A DNA stretch of 47,729 nucleotides. Source: a virus. The notes beneath the pieces are model-generated. The model was not told the DNA's origin, searched no databases, and was given only the letters and a program-made list of their open reading frames with translations. Positions 22,110 to 30,192 of the stretch are shown one piece after another (positions within the stretch are counted from its first letter, which is position 1; every line of letters starts with the position of its first letter). Where the stretch lies: IMG/VR virus record IMGVR_UViG_3300028388_004125, positions 1 to 47,729 of that record; one strand, given 5' to 3'. A program made the translations under genes and the position numbers.

Positions 22110-23411
22110 ATGAAAAATAAAATACTTAACGAAATACACAGAATTAGTACTCTCATGGGTAATGAGAATATTTTGTCTGAACAAATAGTACCTAAAATTC
22201 TAAAAAAGTTCTTTAGTGTATTAGATGATGATGCGGCTAGACAAGTATTAAAAGCCACTGATAACTCACAAGATGATTTAATTAGAAAATTAAGGGCCGG
22301 TGAATCTCTATCAGACGATGCAATGGAATTACTATTGAAAGTAATTGACTATGATTTATTAGCAAAAAACTTAGTTGACCAAAAACTATTAGGTGATAGA
22401 TTAAATGTTAACATTGAAAAAATTATTACCGTCCTTAAAGAGAATCCAGGACGTTATGATGAGTTAACAAAAAGAATGGATGATGCCATTGAAACAATGG
22501 GACTTAATAATGAGTTTCCTGATGAATTAATAAGTGCAGTGAAGAAAGATGTTAAAGGTAGAATTGATGATGGTATTGGAAATACTTCGAAAGCTGCGGA
22601 TGATATAGACATCAATGAAATTTTAGGAGAGATGTCTAAAAAGGCATCAAAAGTTAACAACATTGATGATTTTAAGGTGGCATTAAAAGAGTTCTTAACT
22701 GAAAACAGAAAGAGACTAACACCTATGTTTACTTCCCGTGATATTGACCGTTATGTTGAAGAAATTACAGGTCAGTTAGATGTTATCTTATCTAAAGGAA
22801 AAAATAGTAAAAAAATAAAAAATATTGAAAACCTATGGTCTAAACTTCCTTTAAGTGAAAAAGAAAAATTAGCAACTGAAGCGATTGAGAACATAACTAA
22901 AAAATTACCATTGAATTTGAAAAATGCAATAGGTAACCCTAAAAAGTTTATTGATAGAATTATTAAAGGTTCTAATGGTAAGTTTGAATGGTCAACTTTT
23001 TGGTCCAACCTAAAAGGTGTTTATTTTAAGGCGGTTTTATTCCAAATTGCTAGAGAAATTTGGAAAGTTACTGAAGTAAGAGCAAAACAAAAATCAGGAT
23101 ATAAAGTTGGTTATGACGGTTGGGTAGAATCACTTTTAGATGGTAGAAGTTATGAAGAGTTTATTGCTAACTTAGTTATTCCTCCTGTTGAATGGATTGC
23201 ATCAATTAAGTCATGGGCAGATAAAGATACTACTTATGATGAAATTAGAGAAATGTTACCACCATCATATAGAGATAATTTCTATCGTGAGGAAAGTGGT
23301 AGTATGTTTATTGAAAAGGCGGGTGTGAAATATCCTGTGTATGTTAAGGATAATTATGTGGCCATTGAAATTGACGGTTCTCCGTATAAACTTGAAGATG
23401 TTGAATTTTAA
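22110..23411 (+). CDS. large helical late protein (433 aa)
   Basis: Leader MKNKILNEIHRISTLMGNEN continues to ILSEQ, giving a candidate LxE cleavage site near residue 24. The body is almost wholly helical and charged, with one moderately hydrophobic amphipathic stretch (FKAVLFQIAREIWKV) and a small beta C-terminus (VYVKDNYVAIEIDGSPYKLE). No catalytic motif. Possibly a virion internal or tail-associated protein. Confidence 0.65.
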   Translation: MKNKILNEIHRISTLMGNENILSEQIVPKILKKFFSVLDDDAARQVLKATDNSQDDLIRKLRAGESLSDDAMELLLKVIDYDLLAKNLVDQKLLGDRLNVNIEKIITVLKENPGRYDELTKRMDDAIETMGLNNEFPDELISAVKKDVKGRIDDGIGNTSKAADDIDINEILGEMSKKASKVNNIDDFKVALKEFLTENRKRLTPMFTSRDIDRYVEEITGQLDVILSKGKNSKKIKNIENLWSKLPLSEKEKLATEAIENITKKLPLNLKNAIGNPKKFIDRIIKGSNGKFEWSTFWSNLKGVYFKAVLFQIAREIWKVTEVRAKQKSGYKVGYDGWVESLLDGRSYEEFIANLVIPPVEWIASIKSWADKDTTYDEIREMLPPSYRDNFYREESGSMFIEKAGVKYPVYVKDNYVAIEIDGSPYKLEDVEF

Positions 23412-23414
23412 GAT

Positions 23415-24782
23415 ATGGAAGGATTAAAGAAAATTTTAGTAAGTGAACAATTAAAACCTAAACCAGGTGCTACACCTATTGGTGAAGACCCTCAGCAGTC
23501 ACAACAACCTGACCCACAACAATCACAACAACCTGACCCTCAGCAGTCACAACAACCTGACCCAACACCTACAGTGACGAGAGATAACACTCCTGACCCA
23601 ACACCATCAGTTACACCATCAGTTACACCTCCAGCACAAACATCAAAAAAGACTGAAATCGAACAAAGAATTCTTGAATTGATTGTAGATATGGAAGTTA
23701 TGGATATGGACGAGAAAGACCTCACATCCAAATTGACCGATGAAGATAAGAAAGATTTGGTTAGTAAGATTATTCAACTTTATGATAGAACATTTAATGG
23801 TGATTTCAGTAAATTAAAAATGGAAGATTTGGATGAGACCGTAGCCAATTTTTTAGTTAAGTCATTAATAGATAAAGGTGGTAGACCTTATTACATCCAA
23901 TATACTCCTGAGTTGGGTTATGATATAAATACACAGTTGAGAGAATCGGTTGGTTTAGAAAAAGTATTATATGAACAAGTATTGACAGGTGATAAGCAAA
24001 GAGTGTACATAGAATACGGTGATAATAATAGTATCTTATTTACAAGTGGCGATAAAGCACAAGAAAACTCTACACGTACTTGGAATATGAAGTACGGTCA
24101 AGAGGTCAAACCTGAGGAACCTGTCAAAACGACAGAACCTCAAAAGGACGAAGAACCTGAAAAGAGACCCGAAGATGAAATGGGTGTCAAAAACAATAAG
24201 TTATTGAATGACATTTATAAGAAGGCAGGTAATGAAGGTATCGATGCCGTCAAAGACTTAATACAGAAAAACTTTACTGACCGTCAGAAAAGAATCATTA
24301 AAAGTATGAATGGTGAAGGTTATTCTTTGTTGAGACCTATAAATCCTGAAATGTATGAGGTTGTCGATGTGAAAACCAAATATAGTGAAGATTTAGAACC
24401 TTTCAAAGAGTTCAAAATGTATAAAGTCAAAACTTCAGGTGTTGATGTTAAAAGTAGGGCTAAGTCGATTAGTGAGTTAGCAAAACTACAAAAAATTACA
24501 AAACCTCAGTGTAAAGAATTGATTGAACAATACCATGAAATGGGTAGTGTTGGTGATTTTGATATTAGTGATGAAGAATTGAAAAGTGCAGCAAGACAGG
24601 TATATAGATGTCAAAGACAACACAAATTCGGTGGCTTATTTGACTTCGCTAACATCGGCGATAAACTTGATGATATAGGTAGTACCAAGTGGTCACAAGA
24701 CCCAGAATCGGGTAGATTTGCAATCGACTATAACAACAGAACTGTAGGTAATAGTGACAGCGGTGTAATTCCTTTGAAATAA
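23415..24782 (+). CDS. late protein with Pro/Gln repeat linker (455 aa)
   Basis: Follows the previous gene by 3 bp. Leader MEGLKKILVSEQLKPKPG carries a candidate LVSE site, then three identical DPQQSQQP octapeptides and a PTPSVTPSVTPP linker (residues 25-75). Two globular regions follow: residues 80-225 and 270-420, the latter with FTDRQKRIIKSMNGEGYSLL. A second acidic Pro/Glu linker (EPQKDEEPEKRPEDE) lies between. No enzyme motif recognised. Confidence 0.65.
   Translation: MEGLKKILVSEQLKPKPGATPIGEDPQQSQQPDPQQSQQPDPQQSQQPDPTPTVTRDNTPDPTPSVTPSVTPPAQTSKKTEIEQRILELIVDMEVMDMDEKDLTSKLTDEDKKDLVSKIIQLYDRTFNGDFSKLKMEDLDETVANFLVKSLIDKGGRPYYIQYTPELGYDINTQLRESVGLEKVLYEQVLTGDKQRVYIEYGDNNSILFTSGDKAQENSTRTWNMKYGQEVKPEEPVKTTEPQKDEEPEKRPEDEMGVKNNKLLNDIYKKAGNEGIDAVKDLIQKNFTDRQKRIIKSMNGEGYSLLRPINPEMYEVVDVKTKYSEDLEPFKEFKMYKVKTSGVDVKSRAKSISELAKLQKITKPQCKELIEQYHEMGSVGDFDISDEELKSAARQVYRCQRQHKFGGLFDFANIGDKLDDIGSTKWSQDPESGRFAIDYNNRTVGNSDSGVIPLK
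23487..23558 (+). repeat. three 24-bp tandem coding repeats
   Basis: Three in-frame 24-bp units encoding DPQQSQQP. The outer two are identical and the middle one differs only at synonymous third positions, so the peptide is kept under selection and the copies are not a recent slippage product. Confidence 0.85.
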
Positions 24783-24783
24783 T

Positions 24784-25371
24784 ATGAAAAATCTTAAGAA
24801 ACATTTACAAGAAATAGAAGACAATAGAAGTAAGAGAATTTCTGAATCTTCAATAATCAATACTAGATTAATTAATTCAGGTACATTACCTAAATTGGTT
24901 TCTGAAATCAAATATATGAAGACTCAGAAGTTTGATGTGAAACTCATTAATGAAAATCTTATTTCAGTTTTAAATCAAATGTTTCAAGAAGACGGTCCAC
25001 AATTTATGGAAACTGTAAAAAAGAAACTAACTGAGTTTTTGATGAATAAATTAAATATTAGTGAGTTCGAGCAAAAGGTATTGGAGAAAGCAATTGGTGA
25101 TACAGATGTTGATGATGTGCCGAAGTTATTTACTGAACCAAGATTCTTAGCATCAAAACTAGCTGAGGTGTATAGTGAAGACTTCTCAACGGATTATTTA
25201 GAAACATTACCTGAGTTTATGAAAAGCAAAGTTGCAAAACTAGCTCAGGACCCAAATAACGAAAAAGAATTAGAGGACATGTTCGTTGACATGTTAAATC
25301 CATTGATGGGTGACATAAGCTCGAAAATGGAACTGAAGATGAAGGATATTAGAGATAATATCGTTTCATAA
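24784..25371 (+). CDS. helical late protein (195 aa)
   Basis: Starts 1 bp after the preceding stop. Leader MKNLKKHLQEIEDNRSKRIS continues to ESS, with candidate LQE and ISE sites. The rest is acidic and helical (LTEFLMNKLNISEFEQKVLE), ending KMELKMKDIRDNIVS. Last gene of the 20649-25371 late cluster, closed by a terminator. Confidence 0.6.
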   Translation: MKNLKKHLQEIEDNRSKRISESSIINTRLINSGTLPKLVSEIKYMKTQKFDVKLINENLISVLNQMFQEDGPQFMETVKKKLTEFLMNKLNISEFEQKVLEKAIGDTDVDDVPKLFTEPRFLASKLAEVYSEDFSTDYLETLPEFMKSKVAKLAQDPNNEKELEDMFVDMLNPLMGDISSKMELKMKDIRDNIVS

Positions 25372-25408
25372 ACAAACCAAAAGGAAAGGGAGGTGAGTTT
25401 ATCTAAGG

Positions 25409-25437
25409 AAGGTGTTCGTGAGGACACCTTTTTTTTT
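25409..25437 (+). terminator. terminator of the 20649-25371 cluster
   Basis: AAGGTGT / ACACCTT hairpin with an 8-nt loop and a T-run on the plus strand only. Confidence 0.8.
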
Positions 25438-25927
25438 ATGTGAAAAATTCACCCTTAAATCCATTCCATAGGTCTTCTATGTAATCATCCACAATTTTTG
25501 AGAACAATTCTGGTACATATGGTTTGTACCTTAACTTCATTCCCGCTTCTTCAGGTGTATTGTCTCCTTTGAGTGAATTACATCTATGACAAGAGGTTGC
25601 AAGATTATCCCATTGATTACTACCCCCTTTAGATTTTGGGATGACGTGGTCTACGGTAAGGTTTTTATTTGACCCACAGTAAAGACATGAGTAGTCGTCT
25701 CGTTTGAATAGCCTACGACGAGTAACACCAATACTTGATGGTCTATAACGAATATATTGTTTTAATCGTATCACCAATGGTCTAACGAAGTTACCCACTG
25801 ATGTGATTATATCATCTCCCTTTTGTAATACTTCTGCCCTTCCTTTTTGTACTAAAATGAACCCACGACGAAGTGAGGTTACGTTCAGTGGTGTGAAGTC
25901 AGAATTCAATACCAATACCTTATCCAT
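25436..25927 (-). CDS. HNH endonuclease
   Basis: A 163-residue nuclease. The C-terminal HNH domain has YSCLYCGSNKNLTVDHVIPK, GGSNQWDNLATSCHRCNSLK: two CxxC zinc-knuckle pairs and catalytic DH...N...H residues. The N-terminal part (VLVLNSDFTPLNVTSLRRGF) is the usual companion region of this bacterial/phage HNH family. No flanking intron or intein is apparent, so it may be a free-standing homing or host-DNA nuclease. Its promoter is a good host-type match, implying early expression. Confidence 0.9.
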   Translation of the reverse strand: MDKVLVLNSDFTPLNVTSLRRGFILVQKGRAEVLQKGDDIITSVGNFVRPLVIRLKQYIRYRPSSIGVTRRRLFKRDDYSCLYCGSNKNLTVDHVIPKSKGGSNQWDNLATSCHRCNSLKGDNTPEEAGMKLRYKPYVPELFSKIVDDYIEDLWNGFKGEFFT

Positions 25928-25948
25928 AGATTAACTATAATGTATTCA

Positions 25949-25980
25949 CAAATATAAACATAATGCCCTTATGAATCAAA
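25949..25980 (-). promoter_or_regulatory. host-type promoter abutting a late box
   Basis: Minus strand TTTG, 20 bp, TATATTTG; the -33 box ends 4 bp before the plus-strand late box at 25985. Confidence 0.75.
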
Positions 25981-25984
25981 GGTA

Positions 25985-25991
25985 TATTTAT
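25985..25991 (+). promoter_or_regulatory. putative late promoter box TATTTAT
   Basis: GTATATTTATGG, 32 bp before the endolysin ATG. Confidence 0.5.
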
Positions 25992-26023
25992 GGATAATAA
26001 ACAAATTAATAAATCTTAAAAAA

Positions 26024-26905
26024 ATGTTATTAAAAATTGGTTCGAGAGGACAACAGGTTAAAGACCTTCAAGAATTTTTGGGAGCAGATGCGGATGGTAT
26101 TTTCGGTAAAGGAACTGAGGCGGCAGTTAAAGAATGGCAAACCGCTAATGGTTTGGGTGCTGATGGTCTTGTGGGTCCTGCCACTTGGGATGCTATGGGT
26201 CTTGCTACTACTGATGATTCAGAAAAAACTTTTGAAACGTCGAACGGGTTAATCGTAAACAGACACTTCTTACCTCAAGGTGAGTATAAAAACGGTCCAA
26301 CAAACAAAGAGTATTTGTTCTTACACCACACAGCTGGATGGCACAATCCATTTAATGTAATTGACCAATGGGGAAGAGATTCTCGTGGCGCGGTTGCAAC
26401 AGAGTTTGTATTGGGTGGTCCTTCAGTGAAGGGTAACAACGACGAGTTTGATGGTGTAATGGTTCAAGCATTTCCAGAGGGTGGTTATGGATGGCATTTA
26501 GGTAAAAATGGCTCACAACATATGCATACTCATTCTGTGGGAATTGAAGTTTGTAACTTCGGTTGGATTAAAGACGGTAAGACTTATGCTGGTACTAAGG
26601 TTGCAGATTCACAATTGGTGGAATTAGACAAACCATTCAGAGGTTTCAAAACTTGGCACAAATATTCTGATGACCAGATTGAAGCGTTGGATAAGTGGAT
26701 TCGTTGGATTGGTGAAAGAGACGGTATTGATATCAGAGCTGGTCTTCCATCATTAGTTAAGGAAAAAGGTGCAGATGCATTTGAATTTAACGAAGACGCG
26801 TATTATGGAAAGGTTAAAGGTATTTGGACACACACCAATACACGTAAAGACAAATTTGATATGTTCCCACAACAAGAGTTGTTGGATATGTTGATGTCTT
26901 TGTAA
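26024..26905 (+). CDS. N-acetylmuramoyl-L-alanine amidase endolysin
   Basis: A 293-residue modular lysin. Residues 1-60 are a peptidoglycan-binding domain (IGSRGQQVKDLQEFLG, ADGIFGKGTEAAVKEWQ, DGLVGPATWDAMGL). Residues 95-285 are an Amidase_2/PGRP zinc amidase: LFLHHTAGW (zinc-ligand histidine), HSVGIEVCNFG, and WTHTNTRKDKFDMFPQ (second zinc histidine and catalytic region). No signal peptide, so release needs a holin or another export route. It cuts the amide bond between MurNAc and the stem peptide. Behind a late-type box, as expected for lysis. Confidence 0.95.
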   Translation: MLLKIGSRGQQVKDLQEFLGADADGIFGKGTEAAVKEWQTANGLGADGLVGPATWDAMGLATTDDSEKTFETSNGLIVNRHFLPQGEYKNGPTNKEYLFLHHTAGWHNPFNVIDQWGRDSRGAVATEFVLGGPSVKGNNDEFDGVMVQAFPEGGYGWHLGKNGSQHMHTHSVGIEVCNFGWIKDGKTYAGTKVADSQLVELDKPFRGFKTWHKYSDDQIEALDKWIRWIGERDGIDIRAGLPSLVKEKGADAFEFNEDAYYGKVKGIWTHTNTRKDKFDMFPQQELLDMLMSL

Positions 26906-26931
26906 TACCTCTAATAATTTTATTTTAATAG

Positions 26932-26960
26932 ACCCACCACTACGGTGGGTTTATTATTTT
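26932..26960 (+). terminator. terminator after the endolysin gene
   Basis: ACCCACC / GGTGGGT hairpin with a 5-nt loop followed by TTATTATTTTA. Confidence 0.75.
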
Positions 26961-26995
26961 ATACTAAATCTTATTTTTACTGAAAAAACAAACTT

Positions 26996-27760
26996 ATGTA
27001 TATAGACAAAGTATACATCATCTCTATAGACCATAGGGAAGAATATGTTGAGGAATTATTGAAAACTGCAAAATTACTCCCATTACCTGATGGGTGTGAG
27101 GTTGAGGTCTTCGAAGGATATGTAGGTAAAAGACTCATAGAAGAAGAAGGTCAGGAATATACTTTGTATGATGGTTGGGAACTACCTGAATCCACAATAA
27201 AATATGATTTTTGGAATAGACCAACCACATATGGTGAGGCTGGAGGTATGATATCACATACTCGTTGTTGGGAAGATGCATATAAAAATGGATATAATAC
27301 TATTATGATTTTGGAGGATGATTTTATTCCTCGTATTCCTATTGATTGGTCTATCTTTGATGAGATGGATGATTATGAATGGGACCTTTGTTTGATGTCA
27401 CATAATTCACTTCACCGTATTTTTAAGAAATTGATTGATACTAAACGTATCGGTAAAAAACATTTTGTTAGACCATCTGCATTTTATAATACACACACTT
27501 ATATACTTAAAAGAACGGGAATCGAAAAATTAGTTGAACAACACTTACCGATATTGAAACAGAATGTTATTGTTAGTGATGAATTCTTATCTGCGGTTAT
27601 TTCATCACATCCAAGGGCTGATATCAGAAGGATGTTTGTATCAAACTTGTCTGCAATTGCAACAAAGATAGATTTTACGGGACAGTCAAGATTTCAAGAT
27701 TTGGGTAACTCATTGACTGAACCGACTGATGATGACCTAAAAAGGGAGAAGGGGTCCTAA
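26996..27760 (+). CDS. glycosyltransferase family 25 (LPS-type)
   Basis: A 254-residue GT25 transferase. It starts with VYIISIDHREEYVEELL and has TYGEAGGMISHTRCWEDAYK followed by YNTIMILEDDFIPRIP, whose EDD provides the metal/nucleotide-sugar site; the rest follows the family layout. GT25 enzymes transfer hexoses, often galactose, onto lipooligosaccharide or proteins. It could glycosylate host surface sugar to block reinfection, or phage structural proteins. No late box of the standard type was found upstream; a short AT-rich leader precedes the ATG. Convergent with the lectin gene, overlapping by 4 bp. Confidence 0.9.
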   Translation: MYIDKVYIISIDHREEYVEELLKTAKLLPLPDGCEVEVFEGYVGKRLIEEEGQEYTLYDGWELPESTIKYDFWNRPTTYGEAGGMISHTRCWEDAYKNGYNTIMILEDDFIPRIPIDWSIFDEMDDYEWDLCLMSHNSLHRIFKKLIDTKRIGKKHFVRPSAFYNTHTYILKRTGIEKLVEQHLPILKQNVIVSDEFLSAVISSHPRADIRRMFVSNLSAIATKIDFTGQSRFQDLGNSLTEPTDDDLKREKGS

Positions 27761-27769
27761 TACCCCTTC
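27748..27769. terminator. hairpin at convergent stop codons
   Basis: GAAGGGGT / ACCCCTTC, 8 bp with both genes' stop codons in or next to the loop. No T-run, so termination strength is uncertain. Confidence 0.45.
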
Positions 27770-28458
27770 ACAAAAATCTTCTCTATTTCACCATTTGTTT
27801 GTAAAACATAATAACCTTTTAGGTTTTGATAATTTAAATCATTACCTTCGTAGATTAGGTTTCCTTTCCAATCCCATAGTCGGTAGTAATTCAAAGTATT
27901 TTCTTCAATTCCTATAGAGTTACCTGTCCCTGACCCAACACTTCCACCACCGTTGTTACCATTACCCGTAGACCCACCACCAGTTGAGGTTGGTGTTGGT
28001 ACCTTAAAAAGGTATCTAAAGTAGTCATTTATATTGGTGGCATCATTCCACTTACCTCGTTCTCCAAAGTTAAACATAATGTAATTCTCATCAGTACCCC
28101 CATTTGGTTCACAGTACAATGAATCACAATACCAATTACTATAATTGAAAGATGTTGAGTCCATCCATCTGTAGGTTCCTTCAGTTGTTGTATCGTGACC
28201 ACCTAACCAACAATATACATCGTAACCAAAAAGGTAGTTTAGAGAATCGGCAAGTTCATTATTTTCACGTGAATTAGATATTGATAGTACATGAATATTT
28301 GTATCTATACTTTGGATATGGTTTTCCGCACCCCAAAAGGTATACATCTGATTTGACACGTAATAGTCGTTTCCTTGCCAGGACATTACTTTGGTGGCAA
28401 ATGAATAAGTTTGTGAAAACAAACTAAACGGTAGTAATAATAAGATTAAGTTTTTCAT
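27757..28458 (-). CDS. secreted C-type-lectin-fold protein with sorting-domain-like tail
   Basis: The start MKNLILLLLPFSLFSQTYSF gives a clean signal peptide; ten upstream codons are ignored. Residues 20-160 show the C-type lectin layout: early Ala/Glu helix with DTNIHVLSISNSRENNELAD, VYCWLGGHDTTTEGTYRWMD, YSNWYCDSLYCEPNGG, and GKWNDATN before the last strand. A Gly/Ser/Thr linker (about 165-190) leads to a C-terminal YYRLWDWKGNLIYEG and GYYVLQTNGEIEKIFVKGY, which resembles the end of type IX secretion sorting domains, although their opening YPNP block is absent. Probably displayed on or released from the host cell. Confidence 0.75.
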   Translation of the reverse strand: MKNLILLLLPFSLFSQTYSFATKVMSWQGNDYYVSNQMYTFWGAENHIQSIDTNIHVLSISNSRENNELADSLNYLFGYDVYCWLGGHDTTTEGTYRWMDSTSFNYSNWYCDSLYCEPNGGTDENYIMFNFGERGKWNDATNINDYFRYLFKVPTPTSTGGGSTGNGNNGGGSVGSGTGNSIGIEENTLNYYRLWDWKGNLIYEGNDLNYQNLKGYYVLQTNGEIEKIFVKGY

Positions 28459-28486
28459 AAAAAGATAAGGGGGAGTTTCCTCCCCC
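28459..28486 (-). terminator. terminator after the DUF6011-like gene
   Basis: Minus-strand GGGGGAG / CTCCCCC hairpin with a GAAA tetraloop, then TTATCTTTTT. It lies right before the lectin start codon, so the lectin gene probably has its own promoter or is read through. Confidence 0.8.
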
Positions 28487-28495
28487 ATTTTTAGA

Positions 28496-29245
28496 TTAGA
28501 GTTTCAACAATACTGCTGCGTGACCGTTCCATTCTTTGATTTGACGTTTTGGAATCCAAAACTCGAAAGTCCCAACCTCATCGATGCGTTCTGCCATTTG
28601 TTGCTTGAACTGAGGGATGTCTTTACGAGATGCTGGGTGTGGGACACCTACGTACTTAGCACATACCGGACCTACACCTGTTAATTGAGACATATCATCG
28701 GTGAGGGTACGTCCACAACAACGACAGATACCACCGTTCTCTTTTGTAAGTTTTGCTTCCAACTTCATAGCCTTCTCAGAGACAGTGATAACTTTTGTTA
28801 CATCAACCAAGATTGGGTGGAAGTCCAATTCATATTCTTTTTTGATGTCCATTGCGATGTTGCGACCCAATTTGATGGTATTCCCAACCAAGTCGATGTT
28901 GAGGTCTTTTTGAGACTTCTTAGCTTTCTCACGTGAGATTGCGTTGTTGGCTGCATTCACTTGCTTTTCAGTTAGACGACGGTACTTGTTGTATTTTGCT
29001 TGGATATCTTTTACGAATTTCAACTCACCATCGTAGTTGACAATGTTTTGAATAGTTTGTGGTAATTCTTCTACCTTCACTTCTGATTGACGTACTTCGT
29101 TCATAATAATCTTTTCTGCGAATGATTTCTGCTTCGGTGTTAGACGACCCCATTTAGCTAATCCTGGCTTGAGGTTTTTGATAAAGGTGCTTGTTCCTTC
29201 GTAGTTTCTTACTTTTTCTTCGATGTTGATTCCTGTTACTGTCAT
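28496..29245 (-). CDS. DUF6011-like zinc-binding phage protein
   Basis: The start MTVTGINIEEKVRNYEGTST was chosen, as the longer frame reads through the promoter. A 249-residue protein with two similar helical repeats (YEGTSTFIKNLKPGLAKWGR...LTPKQKSFAEKII and YDGELKFVKDIQAKYNKYRR...LTEKQVNAANNAI), then a zinc site CRCCGRTLTD...TGVGPVCAKYVG typical of DUF6011. The LTxKQ repeats look like helical DNA- or primase/helicase-associated modules. Strong host-type promoter; probably an early DNA-metabolism accessory. A duplication within the gene is likely. Confidence 0.75.
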   Translation of the reverse strand: MTVTGINIEEKVRNYEGTSTFIKNLKPGLAKWGRLTPKQKSFAEKIIMNEVRQSEVKVEELPQTIQNIVNYDGELKFVKDIQAKYNKYRRLTEKQVNAANNAISREKAKKSQKDLNIDLVGNTIKLGRNIAMDIKKEYELDFHPILVDVTKVITVSEKAMKLEAKLTKENGGICRCCGRTLTDDMSQLTGVGPVCAKYVGVPHPASRKDIPQFKQQMAERIDEVGTFEFWIPKRQIKEWNGHAAVLLKL

Positions 29246-29276
29246 GATGGTGGGTTTATGTTTCTTATTAACAATA

Positions 29277-29307
29277 CAAAGATAAGTCTTCTTTCCCAAT
29301 TACACAA
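29277..29307 (-). promoter_or_regulatory. host-type promoter abutting a late box
   Basis: Minus strand TTG, 20 bp, TATCTTTG; the -33 box ends one base before the plus-strand late box at 29309. Confidence 0.7.
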
Positions 29308-29308
29308 C

Positions 29309-29315
29309 TATTTAT
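29309..29315 (+). promoter_or_regulatory. putative late promoter box TATTTAT
   Basis: ACTATTTATTTAG, 29 bp before the ATG at 29345. Confidence 0.5.
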
Positions 29316-29344
29316 TTAGGAATAAACATCTTAATATATCTATT

Positions 29345-29599
29345 ATGTACATATGTAGACATGCAACCACAAAGGCAATCGTTTTCGCAACGACTTCGGG
29401 TGAAATTTCAATCACAACAACAGGTTTAACCTCAGTATCTGCAGAAGAATTTACTGGCGTTGCTGAAGGATGGGGTAGTGATGACGGTTATGAAGTTATA
29501 AACTTAACAAATTCTGATGTGGACTTACCTTCTGATTATGCGGGTAATGTTTATATGTTGATTGAAGACGGTGATTCGTATCGTTTTGACAGAATCTAA
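29345..29599 (+). CDS. small late protein (84 aa)
   Basis: The start MYICRHATTKAIVFATTSGE was chosen after the late box; the longer frame runs through promoter DNA. Beta-rich, acidic C-terminal half (YVM/YMLIEDGDSYRFDRI). It looks like a small structural or decoration protein, but there is no family match by eye. Followed by a bidirectional terminator. Confidence 0.6.
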   Translation: MYICRHATTKAIVFATTSGEISITTTGLTSVSAEEFTGVAEGWGSDDGYEVINLTNSDVDLPSDYAGNVYMLIEDGDSYRFDRI

Positions 29600-29618
29600 C
29601 ATATAAAACTATTATGAA

Positions 29619-29650
29619 AAAAATAAGGGGACATTACGTCCCCTTTTTTA
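29619..29650. terminator. bidirectional terminator
   Basis: AAGGGGAC / GTCCCCTT hairpin with a 5-nt loop and T-runs on both strands between convergent genes. Confidence 0.85.
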
Positions 29651-29899
29651 ATTTATTGCTCCCATCACTCGTTTCATAAACCCATTCAGGGCGTCACGTT
29701 GTGGGGTACCGTCTTTTATCTCTTTCATCACCTCTTGGGCTCCTGAGATATTCGAGATGAGCTCACCGATGACTTCCATTTCTTCATCTTTGAGTCCTCT
29801 TGCTTCTGAGATACAAAGAAGAACGTCAATCGTTTCGTCTAAGTAGTCTTCATCAAATTCACCTGATTCTACAATCGTTTTAATTATTGGTAACTTCAT
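29648..29899 (-). CDS. small hypothetical phage protein (83 aa)
   Basis: Acidic helical protein (MKLPIIKTIVESGEFDEDYL...) with LLCISEARGLKDEEMEVIGE and a C-terminal NGFMKRVMGAIN. Its start overlaps the thioredoxin gene by 20 bp, so it is the last gene of the peroxiredoxin/thioredoxin operon. Phage genomes carry unnamed proteins with this MKRVMG ending; role unknown. Confidence 0.65.
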   Translation of the reverse strand: MKLPIIKTIVESGEFDEDYLDETIDVLLCISEARGLKDEEMEVIGELISNISGAQEVMKEIKDGTPQRDALNGFMKRVMGAIN

Positions 29900-30191
29900 T
29901 TAATACGTCTTGTATAACTTCAATTTTATTACCCTGAGACTGTTTTACCAATTTACCGTCAACGAACCCAGCGAATGTGGGTAGGTTGGATACGTCTGCA
30001 AACTGACGAGTACCAGGTAGTTTCTCTGCATCCACATAAAGGAATGCGATGTCTTCATTTTCAGTTGACAGTCTTTTGAACTTAGGTTTGGTAAGTCTAC
30101 AGTTACCACACCATCCAGCACCGTACTGAACCATTACTTTTTTGTTTGAGGACAATACCTCACCCAAATTGTCTTGTGTTAACTCTGTCAT
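29880..30191 (-). CDS. thioredoxin-like protein, WCGNC active site
   Basis: A 103-residue single-domain thioredoxin. The active site is AGWCGNC (C28 and C31) instead of WCGPC; the cis-proline loop SNLPTFAGF is present and FLYVDAEKLPG gives the central strand. Gly-Asn between the cysteines should change redox potential from the classical protein. It starts 1 bp after the peroxiredoxin gene, so it is the obvious electron donor for it; thioredoxin could also feed ribonucleotide reductase or serve as a polymerase factor as in T7. Cytoplasmic, no signal peptide. Confidence 0.95.
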   Translation of the reverse strand: MTELTQDNLGEVLSSNKKVMVQYGAGWCGNCRLTKPKFKRLSTENEDIAFLYVDAEKLPGTRQFADVSNLPTFAGFVDGKLVKQSQGNKIEVIQDVLNEVTNN

Positions 30192-30192
30192 C

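Noticed and set aside
23487-23558. CRISPR-like or non-coding tandem repeat
   Set aside because: The 24-bp units are contiguous, in frame and vary only at synonymous positions; they encode a peptide linker.
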